Below are positions 1-5,413 of a stretch of 5,413 nt of DNA, piece by piece (position 1 is the first letter of the stretch; each line of letters begins with the position of its first letter). The translations under genes were made by a program, and so were the position numbers. The stretch is from Faecalitalea sp. UBA4312 (GTDB taxonomy: Bacteria; Bacillota_I; Bacilli_A; Erysipelotrichales; Erysipelotrichaceae). Location: positions 1 to 5,413 of the forward strand of contig DGUK01000049.1 of the NCBI GenBank assembly GCA_002394635.1, read 5' to 3'. The notes beneath the pieces were generated by a model. That model did no database searches. It was given only the letters and a program-made list of their open reading frames with translations, and had not been told where the DNA came from.

Positions 1-17
1 CAAACGGGCGTTTTTTT
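1..17 (+). terminator. 3' half of an intrinsic terminator, cut by the window edge
   Basis: The window opens with CAAACGGGCG followed by seven T. This is what the descending arm and U-tract of a rho-independent terminator look like, and the ascending arm (expected CGCCCGTTTG) would lie just outside the window. If so, a plus-strand gene ends immediately upstream. Only one arm is visible, so the hairpin itself is inferred. Confidence 0.45.
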
Positions 18-188
18 GTGGTTTATGATAATAATCAAATAGTATATCTCACGATTATTAAAGATAAAAACTTAATTTGTTGCTTATCGAACAAGACTCC
101 ATCTTTTTATACATTCTATCTACCTGGATATCTGGTTTCAATTGATCCTATCGCATTATCTATTTCCTTAAATAAACAAGGAATATGA
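18..188. other. AT-rich stretch with no supported gene
   Basis: About 29% G+C by direct count over 1-180, clearly lower than the roughly 50% seen in parts of the GH32 gene. One plus-strand frame stays open from position 3 to a TGA at 186-188 (readable peptide includes FYTFYLPGYLVSIDP). It has no start codon with a ribosome binding site, and its first part overlaps the putative terminator. It may be an older, more decayed 5' part of the remnant that follows, because that remnant continues in the same frame directly after the TGA. An 8-base inverted repeat (29-36 with 53-60) is AT-only apart from one C/G pair and probably means nothing. Confidence 0.3.
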
Positions 189-550
189 AAAACCAAATAT
201 GATCAAGGGAGTTTCGGCCTGCACACTAGTAAGGAACAGGTATCAATGGTGGTGTACAATCACCTGCCTTTAACCCCATCACAGAACGAAACATATTATC
301 TGAAAGTTTTCAATTTCTATATGGGATCGAAGATAAGAATAACAGTAAAAAATATCTGGACTTGATACAAAGAAGAACGAATGATCAGAAAGGAATCCAT
401 GAATTCCTGATTTCCAAAATCTATGCAAATAAAAAGGATCCTGTCAATGCCAGGAAATATGAGCAGTTAAGTAAAGAGCATCTGGCTCTTATTGATTCCA
501 GGACATCCGAAAAAAAGTTAGCGCATCCGACGCCGAATAAACATAAATAG
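189..550 (+). pseudogene. Decayed coding remnant, C-terminal part readable
   Basis: I do not recognise the family. Two overlapping plus-strand frames each read like protein over different parts. One is open from 189 and begins KTKYDQGSFGLHTSKEQ. The other is open from 233 to the TAG at 548-550 and reads NGGVQSPAFNPITERN, then a charged helical segment with a TPR-like stretch (ISKIYANKKDPVNARKYEQL), ending in KHK. The second frame has no ATG or GTG; its only start-like codon is a TTG at 362, with no Shine-Dalgarno sequence before it. This suggests one gene broken by a frameshift around 233-260, with a TGA at 186 as a possible second lesion. The stop codon lies inside the hairpin shared with the convergent GT4 gene. 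A small intact gene starting at TTG 362 (62 residues) is possible but less likely. Confidence 0.45.
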
Positions 551-573
551 GCCCGCTTGAATAGCAGGCCTAT
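547..573 (-). terminator. Hairpin between convergent genes, likely terminator of the GH32-GT4 operon
   Basis: ATAGGCC (547-553) pairs perfectly with GGCCTAT (567-573). After a one-base C/A mismatch, GC pairs with GC, leaving a seven-base loop at 557-563. On the minus strand it begins 4 bases past the GT4 stop and is followed by a T-rich but interrupted tract (TTTATGTTTATT). On the plus strand the following sequence is also T-rich, so it may work in both directions. The broken U-tract is the weak point. Confidence 0.6.
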
Positions 574-576
574 ATT

Positions 577-2019
577 CTATTTATACGAATCGATAGCGTT
601 TTGGAACAAGTCGATCAGACCTTTTGTGATAACATCCTGTGAATACGTATTCAATGTATATTCAGCAATTTCTTTATTATCGAAGGTATCCTTTCCTTCC
701 AGAATGCGCATCGTGGCATTAGCAAGACTTTTGGCATCTTCCATCGGTACCAGATATCCCAGTGGCGTCTTATACGTAGAATCAGTGCCTTCCACCGGTT
801 TTAGAATAGAATCGTCTTTGGCATCCTGTTCCGTATATGGTTCTTTCTTGATCACCTTTCCGGTAGTATTCATAATATCCGGGATACCGCCGGCATTGGT
901 TCCGATCACCGGATGACCACAGGCAGTTCCTTCGATGACAACCAGCCCGAACGGCTCATTACGGCTAGGAATCAAGGAAACATCCGCCAAGTTCTGCAAC
1001 GGACAGATGACATCCGGTCCTTTTCTTCCGACAAAATGTGTATTTTGCAGATTCAGCTCCTTAGCTTGTTTTCGTAACGGTTCATCCAAGGCACCGGAAC
1101 CTACGATAATCGTCATGATATCCATCCCTTCCGCCTTGCCTTGTTCTTCATAGATCTTAGCTGCATCCAGCATAACATCAATGCCTTTGAAATCCGCAAA
1201 TTTACCTACAAACAATACCAGCTTGTCATACTCTTTCGGTAATTTTCCATCTGGTGTCGCATTGGTTACCAGAGAATCAAACAACGTATCTTTATCCACG
1301 GAATCCATCACATGGAATTTTTCCGGATTGTATCCGTTTTTGATCAGGATGGCTTTTTCTTTTTCTTCCGGGAACAATCCCTGGAACAACTCTTTCTGAT
1401 GCTCGGAAATAACAATAGCGGATAAGGAATTATGGGCTGATTTTTTGGCACTATCAACGTAGAACTCATATTTTTTCAATGCCTTTTGCAGCTCTGCCTT
1501 TCTTTCAGCCGATGGATTGTCTGCCATCTCCGCTTTTATCTGCTCTATTTCACCCAAACTTCTCTGGTATCCCATCAGATCCGTGCCATGTACAGTTACC
1601 ACAACCGGAAGACCGAATTCAGAACAGATATTTGTGGTGATCCAGTTATGCTGGCCGTGAATGATATCCGGTTTAAAGCGTTTCACTTCTCTGCCTATGA
1701 TTTCACGGAATTTATTGCAGTAAAGCTCCACTTCTTCATTGGTTGCATTCCAAAAATTGGCTGTACTTTCCGTATGTGTTGTAAACATGAAATAATTGAA
1801 CGGCAGCTGACCTTCGATAATTTCCGGGTCATCTCCTTCTTTTGTGAATGGAACCAGACAATATGTTACCCCTGGGATCTTTTTGAAGTTAGTCCGGTTA
1901 TTGGCTGTGATGATCTCCACTTCATGTCCGTTTTTTATATAGGATTCTGCCTGTGTAGTAATTAAAGCGCCACTTCCTGCCCCTTCGGTCGGAAATGCTG
2001 TCACAATCAGTATTTTCAT
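577..2019 (-). CDS. GT4-family glycosyltransferase (GT-B fold)
   Basis: A complete 480-residue retaining glycosyltransferase of family GT4, probably cytoplasmic: it has no signal peptide or membrane helix. The N-terminal Rossmann domain starts MKILIVTAFP with a glycine-rich loop (GAGSG, residues 13-17), followed by HGQHNW (121-126) and HGTDL (144-148). The C-terminal, nucleotide-sugar-binding domain starts at about 268 with LFVGKFADFKG (basic residues K273 and K279 in the usual places), then the E-x7-E motif EPFGLVVIE (E355, E363) and NAGGIPD (375-381). Two charged segments look like insertions: about 151-195, helix-like, and about 391-417. The start is an ATG with AAGGAG 8 bases upstream (2028-2033). 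The gene lies 17 bases after the GH32 gene in the same operon, so its acceptor may be a sugar linked to sucrose metabolism. A sucrose- or sucrose-phosphate-synthase-like activity is conceivable, but a role in glycolipid or polysaccharide synthesis cannot be excluded. The family call is firm; donor and acceptor are unknown. Confidence 0.9.
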   Translation of the reverse strand: MKILIVTAFPTEGAGSGALITTQAESYIKNGHEVEIITANNRTNFKKIPGVTYCLVPFTKEGDDPEIIEGQLPFNYFMFTTHTESTANFWNATNEEVELYCNKFREIIGREVKRFKPDIIHGQHNWITTNICSEFGLPVVVTVHGTDLMGYQRSLGEIEQIKAEMADNPSAERKAELQKALKKYEFYVDSAKKSAHNSLSAIVISEHQKELFQGLFPEEKEKAILIKNGYNPEKFHVMDSVDKDTLFDSLVTNATPDGKLPKEYDKLVLFVGKFADFKGIDVMLDAAKIYEEQGKAEGMDIMTIIVGSGALDEPLRKQAKELNLQNTHFVGRKGPDVICPLQNLADVSLIPSRNEPFGLVVIEGTACGHPVIGTNAGGIPDIMNTTGKVIKKEPYTEQDAKDDSILKPVEGTDSTYKTPLGYLVPMEDAKSLANATMRILEGKDTFDNKEIAEYTLNTYSQDVITKGLIDLFQNAIDSYK

Positions 2020-2036
2020 CGTGTCCTCTCCTTGTT

Positions 2037-3494
2037 CTATACTACAAAATCATCTTTTACTGATGGTTTCAACGTCCAGATCTTCATCGATCCGTTATCA
2101 CTCATCGTATAATGATGTTCCTTTTCTGTCGGATAAATACGTGCTGTAAAGACTCTTTGTCCATGATTAGCAAAAATCTCCACAGAACAGCTGTCAATCA
2201 ATATCTGCAAATGATCCAGATCCGTTTCCATTGGCATGTCTAGGGTTTCAAAGACCTGTGCGTTGAAATGCTTGTCCATGCCTGCTTTAGAAATCGTAAA
2301 TGTTTTGGTTTCAGCCTTGTAATGCATTGTAAATCCGCCAGTTCCATCTTCCTTTGTGAACAGATTCAAATCAAAATCTCCTGGTTGTACATCTACCTGT
2401 AATTCACAGACTTTCGGCAGTTTGCCTTCTGGTTTGATTTCTTCATCGCGCAGGCCCTGGATTGCCGCCAACGGTGTCTGTACCAGTTTGCCATCCACTA
2501 AGCGCAGTTCGTGCGGAACACTCATACTACCTTCCCAGTCTTCTTCTTCAGTCGGATAATGGTTATCCGGCAAGCCGATCCATGCGATCAGAATGGCAGT
2601 ATCCGGATCGGATACATTGGCCGCAAACTGTGCCGCATAGAAGTCAAAGCCAAAATCAAGGAATTCATAATCTTGTTCCGGTGTAAAAGTCAGTGTTTCA
2701 TAATCCATGGAACCGATCATGTAGATGTTATGATTTGTGCTTTCTCCTCTTCCCGGCAGCTTTGTATACTGTGGAGAGAAGATCAATACATCCTTGCCGC
2801 TGATATTCACGATACATGGGCATTCCCACATACCGCCGAAGTCTTCAAATCCAGGTACCTTTAGTTCACCGGCAAATTCCCATCCTTTTAAAAGATCTTT
2901 GGATTTATAGATCAAGGCACGTCCTTGCAGAGCCTGGTTCTGGGCGCCAATAAAGATGTAATAAGTCTCATCTTTCTTATTATAGACGATTTTCGGATCT
3001 CGTTGATGTTCTGTATAATCCGGGCGAGGGCCAAATAGCGGTTCAGGCAGTTTTTCGGCTTTTCCCTCGGCATTTAATACCGCTGCGCACGTATATGGTG
3101 TACGTGTCCAGTCTTCATCCCGGTGGTTTCCTGTATAGAAGAGATACAAGTCATCTTTATACGCAAAGGCGGAGCCGGAATGGGTTCCTCTATTATCATA
3201 AATCGTATCCGGTTTCAGTCCCACACCTTCATTTTTCCAATGTACCAGATCGGTCGAACTGACATGATACCAGTATTTCAATCCGTGCACGGCCCCCCAT
3301 GGACACCATTGATAGTAAAGATGCCAGACACCTTTGTAGTATCCAAATCCGTTCGGATCACTGGATAATCCGGTAACCGGCTGCACGTGGAAGGTCTGTC
3401 GATAGCTGGAAGCTGCATTCCTTACGTGCAGATCCGCAATCTCATCCGCGTTCTGTAAAACACGATAACGCTCTTCGCGAGTCCATTCTTTCAT
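2037..3494 (-). CDS. scrB: GH32 beta-fructofuranosidase, probable sucrose-6-phosphate hydrolase
   Basis: A 485-residue glycoside hydrolase of family 32, which cleaves the fructosyl bond of sucrose or sucrose-6-phosphate to give fructose and glucose (or glucose-6-phosphate). The three catalytic motifs are visible: the nucleophile in SDPNG (D46), the transition-state stabiliser in RDPK (D166) and the acid/base in WECP (E224). The five-bladed propeller spans about 35-340 and the C-terminal beta-sandwich about 355-475, including SCSVEIFANHGQRVFTARIYP. There is no signal peptide, so it acts in the cytoplasm, as expected for the phospho-sugar enzyme fed by a PTS. The N-terminal WTREERYR and the length fit the ScrB/SacA group of Gram-positives. 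The two residues before the nucleophile are Ser-Ser, where the family usually has Leu/Met-Asn. The ATG start has AAGGAG 9 bases upstream (3504-3509) and a promoter beyond it. It is first in an operon with the GT4 gene. No sucrose PTS or LacI-type regulator lies in the window, so phosphorylated versus free sucrose as substrate is inferred. Confidence 0.92.
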   Translation of the reverse strand: MKEWTREERYRVLQNADEIADLHVRNAASSYRQTFHVQPVTGLSSDPNGFGYYKGVWHLYYQWCPWGAVHGLKYWYHVSSTDLVHWKNEGVGLKPDTIYDNRGTHSGSAFAYKDDLYLFYTGNHRDEDWTRTPYTCAAVLNAEGKAEKLPEPLFGPRPDYTEHQRDPKIVYNKKDETYYIFIGAQNQALQGRALIYKSKDLLKGWEFAGELKVPGFEDFGGMWECPCIVNISGKDVLIFSPQYTKLPGRGESTNHNIYMIGSMDYETLTFTPEQDYEFLDFGFDFYAAQFAANVSDPDTAILIAWIGLPDNHYPTEEEDWEGSMSVPHELRLVDGKLVQTPLAAIQGLRDEEIKPEGKLPKVCELQVDVQPGDFDLNLFTKEDGTGGFTMHYKAETKTFTISKAGMDKHFNAQVFETLDMPMETDLDHLQILIDSCSVEIFANHGQRVFTARIYPTEKEHHYTMSDNGSMKIWTLKPSVKDDFVV

Positions 3495-3524
3495 ATTATT
3501 TTTCTCCTTATATTGTCTATTTCT

Positions 3525-3553
3525 ATTTTAAGTGAGAATGTCAAAAATAACAA
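3525..3553 (-). promoter_or_regulatory. Candidate sigma-A promoter of the GH32-GT4 operon
   Basis: On the minus strand, TTGTTA (3548-3553, 4 of 6 consensus bases) and TAAAAT (3525-3530, 5 of 6) are separated by exactly 17 bases, ahead of the GH32 ribosome binding site. A perfect TTGACA also occurs at 3539-3544, but it has no good -10 at the right distance. A small palindrome (3554-3562) abuts the -35 and could be an operator. Confidence 0.45.
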
Positions 3554-3585
3554 TCGAATCGAGGGTTTTCCAGGTGATTCCATAG

Positions 3586-3617
3586 AAAAAAGAACCAAAG
3601 GTTGTTTCCTTTGGCTC
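3586..3617 (-). terminator. Intrinsic terminator of the lipoprotein gene
   Basis: Read on the minus strand, GAGCCAAAGG pairs with CCTTTGGTTC around a six-base loop (AAACAA). All ten positions pair, one of them as a G-T wobble, and six T follow. It lies 7 bases past the lipoprotein stop codon and upstream of the GH32 promoter, so it separates the two minus-strand transcription units. Confidence 0.9.
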
Positions 3618-3624
3618 CATTTGA

Positions 3625-4392
3625 CTATTGATACGGATCTGTATAATACAGAGACGGATCAGTATAGGACTGATCACCCATAACCGGTGCTGAATAGATT
3701 TCATTTCCTTCGGTATCCGTAGCCGGTGTCTCATAGGCAGAATAATCCTGTGACCAGTCATAATAGTACGTATTATTATTGCTGCTGCTATTGTTGTTAG
3801 TTGTCGTACTGCCTGAGCTCTGGCTGTTAGCACCACTGTCTACCGTTGTTCCGACCCGGACTGTGAAATCATAAACACTTTCGTTGTCATAGATGTCTGT
3901 AGCAACCGCCTGCGCTTTATATTCTCCTGTCTTATCAAAACGGACATCGTTGGTTTTAAACCGAAGCTTCAGATTGGATAGATCCTGTGCTTCAAAGTCC
4001 GCATAGAAATTATGACTGCCTCCCTTTAATCCAAGTTCCACGACATCTGTGGTAATGGTAAAGGTTGGTGGCGTTGTGTCCTGTACATTGATCATTAAAG
4101 TTTTATTTTGTGTTTCACCATTCACTTCAAAGCTCAACGGTACTTCATATTCTCCTACTGCAGGATACGATTCTCCTTCCTGCATAGCCACAGCTGAAGT
4201 ATCCACCTTGATCGTATCATAGATAGAGGCATCTTCTGTATCCAGAAGGTCTTCGTTCTTTAATTTCAGCGGATCTCCAAATTCAATATTGATCGTATCT
4301 TTTTTCAGTTCCGGCACTTTCTTCTCTATTACCTTTGAACAAGCGGTAAGACTAAGACAAGCAGCCAGTATAAACAATAATTTTCCCTTCAT
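3625..4392 (-). CDS. Cell-surface lipoprotein with Ig-like repeats and a Tyr-rich tail
   Basis: A complete 255-residue protein of unknown function. It starts with a lipoprotein signal peptide: MKGK, a hydrophobic stretch, then the lipobox LTAC, giving a lipidated Cys18. This predicts anchoring to the outer face of the membrane. Two beta-rich segments follow, about 32-104 and 108-181. The second opens with DTTPPTF and ends DNESVYDFTVRV, the pattern of bacterial Ig-like domains of the DUF5011/HYR kind. After that come a low-complexity Ser/Asn/Thr linker (about 185-208) and an acidic, tyrosine-rich tail (209-255) with ten Tyr and the motif YTDP twice. The start is an ATG with AGAGGA 10 bases upstream (4403-4408) and a promoter behind it. 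It is flanked by its own terminator, so it is monocistronic. A binding or structural surface role is plausible, but no ligand can be named. Confidence 0.85.
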   Translation of the reverse strand: MKGKLLFILAACLSLTACSKVIEKKVPELKKDTINIEFGDPLKLKNEDLLDTEDASIYDTIKVDTSAVAMQEGESYPAVGEYEVPLSFEVNGETQNKTLMINVQDTTPPTFTITTDVVELGLKGGSHNFYADFEAQDLSNLKLRFKTNDVRFDKTGEYKAQAVATDIYDNESVYDFTVRVGTTVDSGANSQSSGSTTTNNNSSSNNNTYYYDWSQDYSAYETPATDTEGNEIYSAPVMGDQSYTDPSLYYTDPYQ

Positions 4393-4425
4393 TATTTTGC
4401 TATCCTCTTACTTTCCCTTATCAAA

Positions 4426-4454
4426 ACCATAAACTTCTTATTAAAGAATTTCAA
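4426..4454 (-). promoter_or_regulatory. Candidate sigma-A promoter of the lipoprotein gene
   Basis: On the minus strand, TTGAAA (4449-4454, 5 of 6 consensus bases) and TATGGT (4426-4431, 4 of 6) are separated by 17 bases, roughly 35 bases ahead of the start codon. It lies in the 149-base divergent intergenic region shared with nrdG. Confidence 0.45.
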
Positions 4455-4541
4455 CTGTTTACCACAAAAAATATGGCTTTTCATTGAAATCTTTCTTCCT
4501 TTTTGTCATCATAGTTATACGTCTAAAAGGAGGAATGACCA

Positions 4542-5063
4542 ATGTATTATGGAGCCATTAAAAAATACGATGTTGCCAATGGCGAAGGCGTTCGCATCAG
4601 CCTATTCGTATCCGGATGTACAAATGCCTGCGAAGATTGTTTTCAACCGGAAACATGGGACTTCCGATATGGATCTGCCTATACAAAAGAAACTGAACAG
4701 GAGATCCTTGATTTTCTGGACAATTCCTTCTGTGCCGGTTTATCCTTATTAGGTGGCGATCCATTCGAAATTGCCAACCAGAGAGAAGTTGTCCAGCTTT
4801 GTAAAAAAGCCAAAGAACATCATCCGGAAAAAAACATCTGGGCCTGGACCGGTTTTCTGTTGGACCAGGATCTGTTGGAAGGCGGAAAACGCCATTGTGA
4901 AGTGACCGACGAGCTCCTGTCCTATATTGATGTATTGGTGGATGGTCCATTCATGAAAGACCGGAAGAATCTTTCTCTGGCTTTCCGTGGTTCGGAAAAC
5001 CAACGTGTTATTGACGTAAAGAAAAGCCTTCAACAACAGGACATTGTCCTTTATCTTCCATAA
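4542..5063 (+). CDS. nrdG: Anaerobic ribonucleotide reductase activating protein NrdG
   Basis: A complete 173-residue radical SAM activase. Using a [4Fe-4S] cluster and S-adenosylmethionine, it generates the glycyl radical on the class III reductase NrdD, which makes deoxyribonucleotides without oxygen. The cluster motif is C26-x3-C30-x2-C33 (CTNACEDCF), followed by PETWDF typical of NrdG. Other family marks are the SLLGGDPF glycine motif (68-75), WAWTGF (100-105), DVLVDGPF (130-137) and a C-terminal FRGSENQRVIDV (148-159). Length is normal for the family. The start is an ATG with AAGGAGG 8 bases upstream (4527-4533). nrdG often follows nrdD, but here the upstream neighbour is a divergent lipoprotein gene, so it appears to be transcribed alone and nrdD must lie elsewhere. 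No convincing NrdR box was seen upstream. The best promoter guess (TTGAAA 4484-4489 with CATCAT 4507-4512) is weak. Confidence 0.95.
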   Translation: MYYGAIKKYDVANGEGVRISLFVSGCTNACEDCFQPETWDFRYGSAYTKETEQEILDFLDNSFCAGLSLLGGDPFEIANQREVVQLCKKAKEHHPEKNIWAWTGFLLDQDLLEGGKRHCEVTDELLSYIDVLVDGPFMKDRKNLSLAFRGSENQRVIDVKKSLQQQDIVLYLP

Positions 5064-5070
5064 AACGAGA

Positions 5071-5413
5071 CTATGTTTCATCGGGTTTTTGTCCGTCATG
5101 CGCATGCCAGGCACATTCTGTCATTTGCATGTTGGTAAAAGCGGCGGTAAAGCTTGAATTCTCCGGACTGCAGGCATACACGCCGAAATGGATCGTTCCC
5201 TTTCCTTTCCACAGATGACAGACTCTCATTTGAGAAAAAGACAGTCCGTCTTGTGAACATTCAATACAGTAATCATCCTGGCGGCGGCTTAAACGATACC
5301 ACATCGTTTTTTGATCTGCCGGTATTTCTGTGGTCGCCCAATCGGAATATCCATGATTGGTCACGACAGAGCCAAGGTGTTGAAACTGTTCGTTTTCATA
5401 TTCCACTGATGCC
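5071..5413 (-). CDS. DUF1349 protein, C-terminal part, cut by the window edge
   Basis: The 3' portion of a gene whose frame stays open to the window edge, so the N-terminus is missing. A GTG at 5404-5406 is probably an internal valine and not the start, since the reading ASVEYENEQ across it matches the usual KAGVEYE-type context of the family. The visible 114 residues match the DUF1349 beta-sandwich (concanavalin A-like fold): GSVVTNHGYSDWATTEIP, then WYRLSRRQDDYCIECSQDG, then FGVYACSPENSSFTAAFTNM. Full-length members are about 190-200 residues, so roughly the last half is present. Its biochemical role is not established; the fold suggests carbohydrate or surface binding, which is inference. 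It converges on nrdG with only 7 bases between the stop codons. Confidence 0.85.
   Translation of the reverse strand, partial: ASVEYENEQFQHLGSVVTNHGYSDWATTEIPADQKTMWYRLSRRQDDYCIECSQDGLSFSQMRVCHLWKGKGTIHFGVYACSPENSSFTAAFTNMQMTECAWHAHDGQKPDET

Noticed and set aside
29..60. TAATAATC / GATTATTA inverted repeat
   Set aside because: Eight AT-rich pairs with a 16-base spacer in a 29% G+C region are easily due to chance, and nothing nearby gives them a role.
1486..1965. 159-residue plus-strand open frame opposite the GT4 gene
   Set aside because: Antisense shadow of a gene with clear GT4 motifs; Cys/Phe/His-rich with no ribosome binding site or family resemblance.
3548..3580. Possible ribonucleic antiterminator (SacT/LicT type) ahead of the GH32 gene
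   Set aside because: GATTGTTA resembles the start of the known element, but the second half is missing and no terminator hairpin lies between it and the start codon.
3528..3836. 102-residue minus-strand open frame overlapping the lipoprotein gene
   Set aside because: It lies in another frame over the repetitive linker and tail codons, runs through the terminator, and its composition (many Ile, Arg, Thr) is an out-of-frame artefact.
4393..4541. NrdR box upstream of nrdG
   Set aside because: No sequence close to the ACACWATATATWGTGT consensus; AAAAATATGG at about 4465-4475 is too dissimilar.
5064..5090. Hairpin plus GGGTTTTT after nrdG as its terminator
   Set aside because: The best stem is about five pairs with a wobble and a three-base loop, too weak to call, and it lies within the convergent DUF1349 coding end.
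4597..5114. Minus-strand open frames opposite nrdG
   Set aside because: Shadows of nrdG, whose radical SAM motifs and ribosome binding site settle the coding strand.

Overview
The base composition, strong AAGGAG-type ribosome binding sites, a lipobox lipoprotein and an oxygen-sensitive ribonucleotide reductase activase point to an anaerobic, low-to-mid GC Gram-positive bacterium (Bacillota). The sucrose hydrolase and the DUF1349 protein would fit a gut member such as the Erysipelotrichia, but that placement is an impression from protein style and was not searched.

Layout, left to right. Positions 1-17 look like the 3' half of an intrinsic terminator belonging to a gene outside the window. 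Positions 18-550 are AT-rich (about 29% G+C in 1-180) and hold no intact gene, only a decayed coding remnant whose readable 3' end runs to a stop at 550. A hairpin at 547-573 separates it from a minus-strand operon that is transcribed right to left. That operon consists of a GH32 sucrose(-6-phosphate) hydrolase (2037-3494) followed, after a 17-base gap, by a GT4 glycosyltransferase (577-2019). A promoter with 17-base spacing lies just ahead of the GH32 gene. Next on the minus strand is a separately transcribed gene for a cell-surface lipoprotein (3625-4392), with its own promoter and a clear intrinsic terminator (3586-3617). Diverging from it is nrdG (4542-5063, plus strand), which meets head-on the 3' end of a DUF1349 gene (5071 to the window edge, minus strand).

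How the genes work together. The GH32-GT4 pair is the only evident functional unit. One enzyme cleaves a fructoside, most likely sucrose-6-phosphate, and the other makes a glycosidic bond on an unknown acceptor. No sugar transporter or regulator is visible in the window. The lipoprotein, nrdG and the DUF1349 gene appear to be independent. I see no CRISPR array, tRNA, rRNA, insertion sequence or integrase. The window is mostly ordinary metabolic DNA. The points that deserve a second look are the GT4 partner of the invertase, a Ser-Ser change in front of the GH32 nucleophile, the tyrosine-rich tail of the lipoprotein, and the broken gene at the left end.
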